The translations under genes were made by a program, and so were the position numbers. From NCBI GenBank assembly GCA_038117265.1, contig JAYOFO010000006.1, positions 1-64,000 of the forward strand: DNA of 64,000 nucleotides, given 5' to 3'. The DNA is from JAYPUG01 sp038117265 (GTDB taxonomy: Bacteria > Pseudomonadota > Alphaproteobacteria > UBA6615). Below the pieces are notes generated by a model. It ran no database searches and was not told where the DNA came from. It saw only the letters and a program-made list of their open reading frames with translations. Of the stretch, positions 23,935 through 32,369 are shown in pieces (positions within the stretch are counted from its first letter, which is position 1; each line of letters begins with the position of its first letter).

Positions 23935-25701
23935 TCAGGCCGCCGCGTTCGCCTCGACCGCATCGAAATCGGTCGAGGGTTCGCCCGGCGGCGGCGGCGC
24001 GACGGCGTCGCGGCCCGGCACCGGGCGCAGCTCGGCGGCGCACTTGTCGGTGTCCTTCCAGACGACGTAGTTGCCGAGGAAGTTCGCGTCGTCGCGCTCC
24101 GGATGGTCCATCCGGAAGTGACCGCCACGTGTTTCCCTGCGGAGCAGGGCGGCCGTTCCCAGCATCCGTGCCACGTCGATCAGGTTCTGGGTTTCGTAGG
24201 TCTGGCGCAAATTCTCGTAGCGTTCGCGTACCGTCTTGCCCGCGCAGTTCACCGTCTCGAAGGTCGGGGAGAGCTCGTCGAGTTTCGCGAGGCCGGCGGT
24301 CAGCGTTTCCTCTGTTCGCACCTGGCCGAGTTGCGAGACGATCAGGTCCTGCACCTGGCGCCGCCAGGCCTCTGCCGACGGCCCCTCGCTCTTGCGGCTG
24401 GCGCGTTCACGGAGGTTTTCGATCGCGGCCTGCCAGTTCCCGCTCTCGGGATCTGGCGCCGGACGGTCCTTCGATTCCTGTGCCGCGGCGATGCCGGAAC
24501 GCAGGCCGAAGACATAGCTGTCGATCAGCGCCAGCCCGCCCAGGCGGTTGGCGCCGTGAATGCCGCCGGCCGCCTCGCCGCCGGCATACAGCCCGTCGAT
24601 GGTCGAGCGGCCCCACTCGTCGATGCGCACGCCGCCCAGATAGGTGTGCGGCGCGCTGTTCACCTCGAGGAAGTCCTTCTTCAGGTCGATGCCGTTCTTG
24701 GCCATGGTGCCGACGATTGCCTTGCCCGGCCCTTCGTTCACCTTGTCGTAGACGTGCCGGATGTCGATCGAGACGTTGCCGCGCTCGGTGCCCCGGCCTT
24801 CGGCGATCTCGATCGCCATAGCCCGGTTGATCAGCGCCCGCGATCCCTTCTCGACGTTCTCGGGGTTGTATTTCTTCATGAAGCGCTCGCCCTTGCCGTT
24901 CAGCAGGTAGGCGCCCGCACCGATCAGGCCGGTGGAATAGGGCGGGTAACCGGCGAGCTTCTCGGGCGCGGCCGTGACGATCTGGTAGTCGATGAACTCC
25001 ATGTCGATCAGTTCGGCACCGGTCCGGTAGGCCATGGCATAGCCGTCGCCGGTGACGACCGGCGGGGAGTCGTTGAGCGCGTGGATCTGCGGTGCGCCGC
25101 CGGTCGCGAGGACGGTCGATTTCGCGTGGACGACCACGGGGGTGCCCTCGCGGTAGAGGAAGCCCCAGGCGCCCACCACGGTGTCCCCCTCCTTCAGGAG
25201 ATCGACCAGCATGATGTGGGTGATCGGTTCGATCCCCCAGCTCGCGGTCTTGCCCGAGAGCGCGGCCATCAGCGGCTTGCCCATCAGGCGCACGCAATGG
25301 ACCATGCGGTTGAAGCGGTGCGGGTGCCCGCCGGGCACCTGATCGAACCGGCCGTCCTCAAGCTTAACCAGACCGAGGCCCCATTCGTCGAGCTCGGCGG
25401 AGCGGGCGATCGATTCCTGTGCCACCACGTCGACCAGCCGCTTGTTGCCCAGGTCTTCACCGCCAAGGACGATATCCTCGAAGAAGAGCTCGGGATTGTC
25501 GGCGGGGTCCGAATGGCCGAGCGCCAGCGAGTGACCGCCGCGCGCCATCGACGAACTGCCCGACGCGTAAGTGCCCTTGGTCGCGATCACCGGCGTGATC
25601 CCGTTGCGCAGCGCGCCGACCACGGCGAGCATGCCCGCCACGCCGGAACCGATGACCAGCATGTCGGTCTGGATATGACGGATTTCGGTGGTCTCGCTCA
25701 T
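23935..25701 (-). CDS. FAD-binding flavoprotein of the fumarate reductase / L-aspartate oxidase family
   Basis: About 588 residues. The N-terminal dinucleotide fold IGSGVAG is near residue 16, MARGGHSLALG follows, and the family block PHTYLGGVRIDEWGRST with LYAGGEAAGGIHGANRLGG lies in the middle, ending with the RRETRGGHFRMDHPERDD helical domain. These enzymes transfer hydride between FAD and a dicarboxylate (fumarate/succinate, aspartate, adenylylsulfate relatives). No iron-sulfur or membrane anchor subunit is adjacent, so it is probably soluble. I start at 25701 (MSETTEIRH); ATG at 25725 would add eight residues. First gene of a RidA-like/GST/SDR operon; a small cytochrome c gene is divergent. 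Confidence 0.87.
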   Translation of the reverse strand: MSETTEIRHIQTDMLVIGSGVAGMLAVVGALRNGITPVIATKGTYASGSSSMARGGHSLALGHSDPADNPELFFEDIVLGGEDLGNKRLVDVVAQESIARSAELDEWGLGLVKLEDGRFDQVPGGHPHRFNRMVHCVRLMGKPLMAALSGKTASWGIEPITHIMLVDLLKEGDTVVGAWGFLYREGTPVVVHAKSTVLATGGAPQIHALNDSPPVVTGDGYAMAYRTGAELIDMEFIDYQIVTAAPEKLAGYPPYSTGLIGAGAYLLNGKGERFMKKYNPENVEKGSRALINRAMAIEIAEGRGTERGNVSIDIRHVYDKVNEGPGKAIVGTMAKNGIDLKKDFLEVNSAPHTYLGGVRIDEWGRSTIDGLYAGGEAAGGIHGANRLGGLALIDSYVFGLRSGIAAAQESKDRPAPDPESGNWQAAIENLRERASRKSEGPSAEAWRRQVQDLIVSQLGQVRTEETLTAGLAKLDELSPTFETVNCAGKTVRERYENLRQTYETQNLIDVARMLGTAALLRRETRGGHFRMDHPERDDANFLGNYVVWKDTDKCAAELRPVPGRDAVAPPPPGEPSTDFDAVEANAAA

Positions 25702-25891
25702 GGCGTTGCCTATCTCCCCTCGCATCGATGGCGCATGGCCGTTTTCGGCCTTGACGCGATGATAGCGCCCGCGATGCGGTTATGACACCCGGTCGGGCGA
25801 GGAGTCGCGGGCAACCATCTATGCGCGAACAAGCAAGGTGGCAGGGCCATTTCTCTAGATGCGTTCACAGGCACTATGCCATCGTGTCGCC

Positions 25892-26338
25892 ATGTCGAAC
25901 TTGCGCGCCGGGGGCGTTCGCAGACCGGCGCCCGCGGCCCGTTCCGGGTTGTGGGCTTCGGGAAAACGCCTGATTTCGATCATCCTCGCGGCGACGCTTG
26001 CGATGCCGGCCTTGGCATTCGCCGAGGATGGGAAGCACCCGGGTGTGAGTCCGGGCACCCGCTCGCAGGCCTACTATGCCGGGTTGGGTGTCGCAATCGA
26101 GAAGTGCGCCTTCTGTCACGATGTCGGCCCGTTCGGCCCCGTGTCGCGTGGCATCGGGGCGCCGCCCTTCGAAAGCCTGTCCGAGGTGCTGCGGGTGACG
26201 GAAACGGTGAACGGCCGGTCCGTTCGCGACATCCTCGCCGACTACCTCTCGTCCGAGAACCGGCATACGCGGATGCCCAGGATCAATATCAACCCTGACG
26301 AGGTGGACTGGCTCGCCGCCTATATGCGGCGCTTCTAG
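25892..26338 (+). CDS. Small c-type cytochrome, exported
   Basis: 148 residues from the ATG at 25892; ATG at 25859 would lengthen the N-terminus by 11. An Arg-rich start and a hydrophobic segment ending LAFAED look like a Sec signal peptide. A single haem motif CAFCH at residues 72-76 gives covalent haem c, and Met128 in HTRMP is the likely sixth ligand. Mature size is about 100 residues, so this is a periplasmic monohaem electron carrier. It is divergent from the flavoprotein gene, a possible redox partner only if electrons cross the membrane. Its TAG overlaps the stop of the convergent ABC permease in CTAG (26335-26338). Confidence 0.85.
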   Translation: MSNLRAGGVRRPAPAARSGLWASGKRLISIILAATLAMPALAFAEDGKHPGVSPGTRSQAYYAGLGVAIEKCAFCHDVGPFGPVSRGIGAPPFESLSEVLRVTETVNGRSVRDILADYLSSENRHTRMPRININPDEVDWLAAYMRRF

Positions 26339-27195
26339 GCGGATACCTGGTTTCCGGCCTGTGCGGGTTCGATGCGGCCTCGGGGCCGTTGGCGGCGCAG
26401 AATCAGGATATTCGCGACAACCACGACAAGGGTGACGGTAACAATGAAGACCGTTGCCAGCGCGTTGATCTGCGGGCTGACGCCGAGCCGGACGGCGGAG
26501 AAGACGGCGATCGGCAGGGTCGTCGCGCCCGGCCCCGTCGTAAAGCTTGCGACGACGAGATCGTCGAACGACAGGGTGAAGGCGAGCAGCCACCCGCCGG
26601 CGACCGCCGGCCAGATTAGGGGCAACGTCACCGACAGGAAAATGCGCACGGGGCGGGCACCCAGATCGGCCGCAGCTTCCTCGAGCGAGCGATCGAGCTG
26701 CGACAGTCGAGCCTGCACGACGACCGCAACATAGGCGATCGCGAAGGTCGCATGGGCGATGACGACGGTGACCATGCCGCGGCCGGCCGGCCAGCCGGCG
26801 ATCCCTTCCATCGCGACGAACAGCAGCAGCAGCGACAGGCCCAGGATGACCTCAGGGAGGACGAGCGGTGCCGTCAGCAGGCCGAGGAAGGCCGCGCGTC
26901 CGCGGAATCTGCTGAAACGGACGACCGCGATTGCGGCCAGCGTGCCGGCGACGGTGGCGATTGTCGCCGCGACCGCGGCAATCTGGAGGCTCAGGCCCGC
27001 GGCGGAAAGAAGTGCGTCGTTCTCGATGAGGGCGACGTACCAGCGGGTCGAGAACCCGCCCCAGACGGTGACGAGCCGGGAGCCGTTGAACGAATTGACG
27101 ACCAGCACCGCGACGGGTGCGTAGAGGAAGAGGTAGCCCATAGCGAGGGCGATGCGTGGCACGGTGCCGGCTCCCGCGTTCACGCTGCCGCTCAT
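26335..27195 (-). CDS. ABC transporter permease, PotC-like
   Basis: 286-residue inner-membrane permease with about six hydrophobic segments and the cytoplasmic coupling loop EEAAADLGARPVRIFLSVTL typical of binding-protein-dependent importers. Position and sequence fit PotC of spermidine/putrescine-type systems. Its ATG overlaps the stop of the PotB-like gene by four bases, so translation is coupled. A longer frame up to 28329 runs across the PotB-like gene and is a shadow. Last gene of the binding protein - ATPase - permease - permease operon. Substrate is probably a polyamine or related cation, unproven. Confidence 0.9.
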   Translation of the reverse strand: MSGSVNAGAGTVPRIALAMGYLFLYAPVAVLVVNSFNGSRLVTVWGGFSTRWYVALIENDALLSAAGLSLQIAAVAATIATVAGTLAAIAVVRFSRFRGRAAFLGLLTAPLVLPEVILGLSLLLLFVAMEGIAGWPAGRGMVTVVIAHATFAIAYVAVVVQARLSQLDRSLEEAAADLGARPVRIFLSVTLPLIWPAVAGGWLLAFTLSFDDLVVASFTTGPGATTLPIAVFSAVRLGVSPQINALATVFIVTVTLVVVVANILILRRQRPRGRIEPAQAGNQVSA

Positions 27196-28118
27196 CGGGC
27201 GGCGCCGAACTGCCGGCGCGCACCACGCTGGAACAGGAGCATCGGTACAACGAGCAGCACCAGCAATGCGATCGCGACCGCGGCAGCAACCGGCCAGTCG
27301 CGGTTGGCGAAGAAGTCGCTCCACAGCACCCGGCCGATCATCAGGGAATCGGGACCGCCGAGAAGTTCGGGGATCACGAACTCGCCGACCGCCGGAATGA
27401 AGACCAGCATCGAGCCCGCCACGATGCCCGGCAGCGACAGCGGCAGCGTGACCGAGAGGAATATTCGCCACGGCCGGGCGCCGAGGTCGGCGGCCGCCTC
27501 GAGCAGGGTGCGGTCCTGGCGTTCGAGAACGGCGTAGACCGGCAGGATCATGAAAGGCAGGTAGGAATAGGTGATGCCCAGGAACACGGCGGGGGGCGTG
27601 TACATGATGGCGACCGGCCCGTCGGTCACGCCGGCCCACATCAGCACGCTGTTGAGTGCCCCGTTGTCGCGGATCAGCCCGATCAGCGCATAGACGCGGA
27701 TCAGGAACGACGTCCAGAACGGGATGATGATGAGCATCAGGAGAAACGGCCGGATCGATTGCCGTGCGCGCGCGATCGCGAGCGCCATGGGATAGCCGAG
27801 CAGCAGGCAAAGGAGCGTGGCGCCGGCGGCCACCTTGATCGAGTTCCACAGCGCACCGCCATACAGCGGGTCCTCCGCGAGCAGGGCGAAGTTCTCGAAC
27901 GTGATGTGAATGTCGGGCAGGAACCCATCGGCCGGGCGGAGGATCGGCGCGAACGGGGGGATCGCGGTGATCGCTTCCGACAGGCTGATCTTGAGCACGA
28001 TCAGCAGCGGCGCCAGAAGGAAGACGGTCAGCCAGGCATAGGGAAGCGCCACGACGAGAAGGCGTCCCGCTCCCAGGCACTCCTTTCCAAGACGCTGCAG
28101 TGTCGGTTGACCCGTCAT
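27192..28118 (-). CDS. ABC transporter permease, PotB-like
   Basis: 308 residues with six or so membrane segments and the EAA loop LLEAAADLGARPWRIFLSVT. It forms the translocation channel with the PotC-like subunit. It starts at 28118 in a 4-bp overlap with the stop of the ATPase gene and ends in a 4-bp overlap with the next permease. A longer frame to 28589 crosses the ATPase gene in the wrong frame. PotB is the closest named relative by operon order and size. Confidence 0.9.
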   Translation of the reverse strand: MTGQPTLQRLGKECLGAGRLLVVALPYAWLTVFLLAPLLIVLKISLSEAITAIPPFAPILRPADGFLPDIHITFENFALLAEDPLYGGALWNSIKVAAGATLLCLLLGYPMALAIARARQSIRPFLLMLIIIPFWTSFLIRVYALIGLIRDNGALNSVLMWAGVTDGPVAIMYTPPAVFLGITYSYLPFMILPVYAVLERQDRTLLEAAADLGARPWRIFLSVTLPLSLPGIVAGSMLVFIPAVGEFVIPELLGGPDSLMIGRVLWSDFFANRDWPVAAAVAIALLVLLVVPMLLFQRGARRQFGAAR

Positions 28119-29191
28119 CGGTCGAGCAGCACGCCGTTGCCGGGATGCCAGTGGAAGGCGACGGAATCGTCCCAGGTGATCGGGTCGTCCGCGGTATGCA
28201 GCACGTTGGCGCGCGACAGCTGGACGCGCTGACCGCCGGGCAGTTCGACATGATAGATCGACAGGTCGCCCAGATATGCGATGTCGCGGACGATCCCGCG
28301 CCCGGCATTGAACGTCGGGGCCTCGCCATCGGACAGGGTGCGCAGCTTTTCGGGCCGAACCATCACCGCGACGGGCGTCCCTACCTCGAACGCGCGTGTG
28401 TCGTGCACGTGGACGGGTATCGGCAGCGCCGGGCAGGCGACGGCGATGGCACCGCCCGCGCGTCCTTCGATCACACCCTCGAAGATGTTGGCGGTGCCCA
28501 GGAAGTTCGCGACCATGCGCGACTGTGGATATTCGTAGGCGCGGGCCGGCGAATCGACCTGGACGATCCGACCCTCGTCCATGATGCACACGCGGCTCGC
28601 CATCGTCATCGCCTCCTCCTGGTCGTGGGTCACGATCACGAAGGTCATGCCGAGCCGTTCCTGGATGTTGACCAGTTCGAACTGGGTGCGTTCGCGCAGC
28701 TTGCGATCGAGCGCGGCGAGTGGCTCGTCGAGCAGCACGAGCTTGGGGCGTCGTGCCAGCGCGCGGGCGAGCGCGACGCGCTGGCGCTGACCGCCGGAGA
28801 GCTGGTCGGGACGACGGTCCGCGAGGGTACCGATCTCGACGAGGTCGAGCATCTCGCGCACGCGACCGGATATTTCAGCCCGGGCAAGGCCCTGGCGCCG
28901 CAGGCCGTAGGCGACGTTCTGTTCGACGCTCATGTGCGGGAACAGCGCGTAGGACTGGAACATCATGTTGACCGGCCGGTCGTGGGCGGGCACGCCGGCC
29001 ATGTCGCGGCCCGCGATCTCGATGTGCCCGGTATCGGGCGCCTCGAAGCCGGCGAGCAGGCGCAGAAGCGTGGTCTTCCCGCAGCCCGACGCGCCGAGCA
29101 GCGCGAGGAACTCGCCCGGGTAGACGTCGAGGTCGATGCCGTCGAGCGCGCGGGTCGGCCCGAACGACTTGGCGACGCCCGCAATACGCAC
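28115..29191 (-). CDS. ABC transporter ATP-binding protein, PotA-like
   Basis: About 358 residues: Walker A GASGCGKTT near residue 33, signature LSGGQRQRVALARAL, Walker B LVLLDEPLAALD, switch His in VTHDQEEAM, then a C-terminal TOBE-type domain (VMVRPEKLRTL). It energises import through the two downstream permeases. The only canonical start is GTG at 29191, without a good ribosome site; the frame stays open and homologue-like upstream (TTPIVRIAGV), and GGGAGAAG at about 29253-29260 faces an in-frame ATC at 29245, so the true N-terminus may be longer. Coupled to the PotB-like gene by a 4-bp overlap. Confidence 0.9.
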   Translation of the reverse strand: MRIAGVAKSFGPTRALDGIDLDVYPGEFLALLGASGCGKTTLLRLLAGFEAPDTGHIEIAGRDMAGVPAHDRPVNMMFQSYALFPHMSVEQNVAYGLRRQGLARAEISGRVREMLDLVEIGTLADRRPDQLSGGQRQRVALARALARRPKLVLLDEPLAALDRKLRERTQFELVNIQERLGMTFVIVTHDQEEAMTMASRVCIMDEGRIVQVDSPARAYEYPQSRMVANFLGTANIFEGVIEGRAGGAIAVACPALPIPVHVHDTRAFEVGTPVAVMVRPEKLRTLSDGEAPTFNAGRGIVRDIAYLGDLSIYHVELPGGQRVQLSRANVLHTADDPITWDDSVAFHWHPGNGVLLDR

Positions 29192-29284
29192 GATGGGCGT
29201 CGTGTCGCCGGGCCGGGTCCCGTCGCCGTTGTTACGCGGTGCGATGGCCGCTTCTCCCGCCTCGAACCGGCGCGGTCGTCGCGC

Positions 29285-30394
29285 CTAGAGCCCGCTCTTG
29301 AAGCGGGTCCATGCGCGCGTCCGGGCTCTCTCGTAGCCGCGATCGGCCGGCGGGACGGAGAACGTCTTCGCCAGCACCTCGTCCGGCGGGAAGATGGCCG
29401 GATCGGTGCGGATTGCCTCGTCGACGTTCGCCATCGCGGCGGGGACGGCGTTCGCATAGCCGGTCTCGCTCGAGATCGGGGCGACGACGTCGGGTCGCAT
29501 CATGAAGTCGATGAAGCGATGGGCGTTCTCGGGATGCGGTGCGTCCTTGGGGATCGCCATCACGTCGACGTTCGTGACCGCGCCCTCGCGCGGAATGAAC
29601 ACCTGCACTGTCACGCCGTTGTTCGCCTCGCGCGCCCGTTCGCGCGCCTGGATCAGGTCGCCGACATAGCCATGGGCCACGCAGATGTCGCCGTTCGCCA
29701 GGTCGTTGATGTAGCTCGACGAGTGGATGTACTTCAGGTTCGGCCGGATTTTGCCCAGCACCGCCATCGCGGCGTCGAGCCCGGCTTCGTCCTGGCGTAC
29801 GGGATCGTCGCCCGCGAATGCCAGCGCCGCAGGCACGGCCTCGATCGGGTCGTCGATCAGGGTCAGCCCGCAGGCTGCGAGCCGGGAGGCGATCGCCGGG
29901 TCGAGCAGCAGCGACCAGCTGGGGTCGGGGTCCTGTCCGAGGATCGCGCGAACCTTGTCCACGTTGTAGCCGATGCCGGTCGCCGCCCACATGTAGGGCA
30001 CGGCGGTCACGTTGCCCGAGTCGAAGGCCGCGATGGTGCGCATGATGTTCGCATCGAGGCCCGACAGGTTGGTGAGCTTCGCCTTGTCCAGCGGACGGTA
30101 GATCCCCGAGCGCAGCTGCTGCGCGAAGAAGGGCGAGAGGGAAGGGAACACCACGTCGTAGCCCGAACTGCCGGCGAGCAGCTTGGCTTCGAGCATCTGG
30201 TTCGAGTCATAGACGTCATAGTTCACCTTGATGCCGGTTTCGCGCTCGAATCGCTCGAGCGTGTCGGCGGCGACGTAGTCCGACCAGTTGAACACGTTGA
30301 GAGTTTTTTCCTCGGCGGCACCGAGGGGGGAAGCCGTCAGCAAGACGGCCAGGCACGCTGTGGAGAGAAACGCGCGACGGCGGAGCATGTCCAT
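29285..30394 (-). CDS. Periplasmic substrate-binding protein, PotD-like
   Basis: 369-residue extracellular solute-binding protein of the spermidine/putrescine type. The N-terminus MDMLRRRAFLSTACLAVLLT with cleavage near LGAAEE is a signal peptide; the mature start LNVFNWSDYVAADTLERFE is characteristic of PotD/PotF. It delivers ligand to the PotABC-like importer encoded downstream. ATG at 30394 with an AGGGA site is used; the ORF could be read from 30466, but that lies in the promoter region. A perfect 8-bp inverted repeat at 30411-30430 lies just upstream. Ligand identity (putrescine, spermidine, other) is not readable here. Confidence 0.9.
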   Translation of the reverse strand: MDMLRRRAFLSTACLAVLLTASPLGAAEEKTLNVFNWSDYVAADTLERFERETGIKVNYDVYDSNQMLEAKLLAGSSGYDVVFPSLSPFFAQQLRSGIYRPLDKAKLTNLSGLDANIMRTIAAFDSGNVTAVPYMWAATGIGYNVDKVRAILGQDPDPSWSLLLDPAIASRLAACGLTLIDDPIEAVPAALAFAGDDPVRQDEAGLDAAMAVLGKIRPNLKYIHSSSYINDLANGDICVAHGYVGDLIQARERAREANNGVTVQVFIPREGAVTNVDVMAIPKDAPHPENAHRFIDFMMRPDVVAPISSETGYANAVPAAMANVDEAIRTDPAIFPPDEVLAKTFSVPPADRGYERARTRAWTRFKSGL

Positions 30395-30410
30395 TGATCC
30401 CTGGAAGATA

Positions 30411-30466
30411 CGCGCAACCCCTGTTGCGCGCGCCAGAGAATTGGGTCGCCGGGCTGGCGCTGTCAA
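30411..30466 (-). promoter_or_regulatory. Candidate promoter and operator for the PotD-like operon
   Basis: Read on the minus strand, TTGACA (30461-30466) is followed after 18 bases by AATTCT (30437-30442), a consensus -35 with a weak -10. Just downstream, CGCGCAAC (30411-30418), a 4-base spacer and GTTGCGCG (30423-30430) form a perfect 8-bp inverted repeat covering the expected transcription start. This is the layout of a repressor operator. The promoter assignment is moderate, the palindrome certain; no regulator gene is adjacent. Confidence 0.5.
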
Positions 30467-30496
30467 TGGTTTCGATGCGGGGGCCTCGCGGCGGTC

Positions 30497-31510
30497 TTAG
30501 GCGGTGTCCAGCTTCAGAAGTTCCGCGGCATTGCGCCAATAGATGCGCTCGCGGTCGGCCTCGCTGACATCGAGCGCGTCGAGCGCCCGGATGGTGCCAC
30601 CGATCAGGTGTGCACCGCCCAGCGGGTCGAACGGGGCGTCGGTCGCGAACAGCGCCCGCTCGGTGGTGAAGAAGGCATGCCCGCATTGCATGGCGGGCAC
30701 TGAGCCGTTGGTCGCGGTGTCGCCGTAGAGCAGCTTGAAATACTCGCGCGGCTCGCGTTCGAGCCCGTACTTCTCCTGCATCGGGTTGTGCTCGACCGTG
30801 CCGGTGAAGAGCTGCGAGAAGCCGAGCTCCAGCTTGCCCGCGAAATAGGGAATCACGCCGCCCATATGGTGCGAGATGATCTTCAGGTCGGGCAGCCGGT
30901 CGTAGATGCCTGCGAAGATCAGCCGCGTCATGCAGGCGGCGGTCTCGTAGGGCCAGCCGAAGGTGAACCAGATCTCCGCTTCGGACTGGTCCTCGGTGGC
31001 GTAGTCGGGGTGGTTTGCCAGGCGCATCGGGTGCACCCAGACCGGCAGATCGAGCCGGGCCATCGCCGCGAACACGTCGAAGAAACGGGGGTCGCTGAGC
31101 GGGATATCGTTGACGTTGGTAAAGACCTGGACACCGCACGCGCCCAGGTCGCGGACCGCGCGCTCGGCCTCGCGCACCGAAGCCTCGGGGTTGTTCATCG
31201 GCAGCGAGGCGATGAAGCCGGGGAACCGGTCGGGATGCCGCTCGCAGATTCCCGCCAGCGCATCGTTGACCTTCTCCGCGATCCCCGGCGTCACCGACGG
31301 GTCGCCCAGGGTCTCGATGGGCGGGTTGGAGTGGGACAGGACCTGCTGGTAGTCCTCGAACAGGTCCATCACGCGCCGGTGCTCGTCGAGGTCCCACAGC
31401 GCGGGCACGCCGCGGAACAGGTTCGCGATCGGGTGGCCGGGGACCCAGTCCTCGAGCTGGTCGAAGATCTCGCGCGGCATGATGTGGTTGAAGATGTCGA
31501 TCTTGCGCAT
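30497..31510 (-). CDS. Amidohydrolase family protein, ACMSD/gamma-resorcylate decarboxylase-like
   Basis: 337-residue TIM-barrel protein of the amidohydrolase-2 family, which includes aminocarboxymuconate-semialdehyde decarboxylase and resorcylate decarboxylases. Metal-site elements include His in VWVHPMR, His in ISHHMGG and Asp in LFATDAPFDPLGG. The N-terminal HxH (or ExH) pair is replaced by Phe7-Asn8-His9 (MRKIDIFNHIMPRE), so one usual ligand is missing. GGAGG precedes the ATG. It lies 52 bp downstream of a dienelactone hydrolase gene on the same strand, consistent with degradation of an aromatic or ring-cleavage product. Decarboxylase versus hydrolase cannot be settled. Confidence 0.85.
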   Translation of the reverse strand: MRKIDIFNHIMPREIFDQLEDWVPGHPIANLFRGVPALWDLDEHRRVMDLFEDYQQVLSHSNPPIETLGDPSVTPGIAEKVNDALAGICERHPDRFPGFIASLPMNNPEASVREAERAVRDLGACGVQVFTNVNDIPLSDPRFFDVFAAMARLDLPVWVHPMRLANHPDYATEDQSEAEIWFTFGWPYETAACMTRLIFAGIYDRLPDLKIISHHMGGVIPYFAGKLELGFSQLFTGTVEHNPMQEKYGLEREPREYFKLLYGDTATNGSVPAMQCGHAFFTTERALFATDAPFDPLGGAHLIGGTIRALDALDVSEADRERIYWRNAAELLKLDTA

Positions 31511-31562
31511 GGTCCCTCCGTGCGGGCGCGCGTAACGGTTCCGGTGTCGGGCGGCGCGGCGC

Positions 31563-32282
31563 TCAGGCGGGTTCGAGCGCGGGTTCCTTCATGTGGCTGT
31601 CGAAGAACGCGATCGAGCGTTCCAGCGCCGCCTCGGCCTCGGGCGCGGAATAGGAACCGGCACCGTGGCGCGCGAAGGCGTGCTCGGCGTCCGGATACTT
31701 GTGGATCGTCACGTTCGGATTGTCGCCGATCTTCATCTCGATGAACTTGCACACGGCGGGCGGCACCCAGGTGTCGGAAAGCGCCTGGTGCAGCATGAAG
31801 GGGCGCGACAGGTTCGGCGCCTCCTTGATCGCGTGCTCGATATAGGTGCCGTAATAGGCGACGGCGCAGTCGATGTCGGTGCGGCAGCACATCAGGTAGC
31901 ACATCTTGCCGCCGAGGCAGTATCCGACGGCGCCGACCTTTCCGTTGCCGCCCTCGATGGTGCGCAGGAAGTTCATGGTCTCCTCCATGTCCTTCGCGCC
32001 CAGGTCGTAGTCGAACTGGAAGTAGCGGTCGAGCGAGGGCATCCAGTCGTCGGGATTGTCGGAGTCGAGGATCACGTCGGGCCCGAGCCGCCAGAACAGG
32101 TCGGGCACCAGGCAGATGTATCCCGCCTCGGCGAATTCCCGGGCGTGTGCCTTCATCGTGTGGTTGACGCCCCAGATCTCCATGATCGCGATGATCGCAC
32201 CCTTCGGGGTTCCGTCGGGCCAGGCGATGTGGGCGCTCATCTCGCCGTCGCTCAGCTTGAGCTTGATGTCTTCCGTGCGCAT
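31563..32282 (-). CDS. Dienelactone hydrolase family protein (1)
   Basis: 239-residue alpha/beta hydrolase. The dienelactone hydrolase triad is complete: Cys122 (GYCLGG), Asp170 (LSDTW) and His201 (DAEHAF), with Glu35 (IMEIWG), which in the family orients the nucleophilic Cys. Classical members open dienelactones formed in chloroaromatic degradation, but many act on other esters or lactones. A GGAGGGAG site precedes the ATG. It lies between the TRAP binding protein gene (87 bp) and the amidohydrolase gene (52 bp), all on the minus strand. Confidence 0.92.
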   Translation of the reverse strand: MRTEDIKLKLSDGEMSAHIAWPDGTPKGAIIAIMEIWGVNHTMKAHAREFAEAGYICLVPDLFWRLGPDVILDSDNPDDWMPSLDRYFQFDYDLGAKDMEETMNFLRTIEGGNGKVGAVGYCLGGKMCYLMCCRTDIDCAVAYYGTYIEHAIKEAPNLSRPFMLHQALSDTWVPPAVCKFIEMKIGDNPNVTIHKYPDAEHAFARHGAGSYSAPEAEAALERSIAFFDSHMKEPALEPA

Positions 32283-32369
32283 GGGGTCTCCCTCCGGTGC
32301 GTGGTTCCCGGACGCGATGCGAGAACGGCCCGGACCCGCGCGGGTCCGGGCCTCTTCGTCGGTTCGGTG

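Noticed and set aside
23620..25785. 721-codon plus-strand open frame
   Set aside because: Antisense to the flavoprotein and RidA-like genes; no motif.
28100..30397. 765-codon plus-strand open frame
   Set aside because: Antisense to the PotA- and PotD-like genes, which show complete family motifs.
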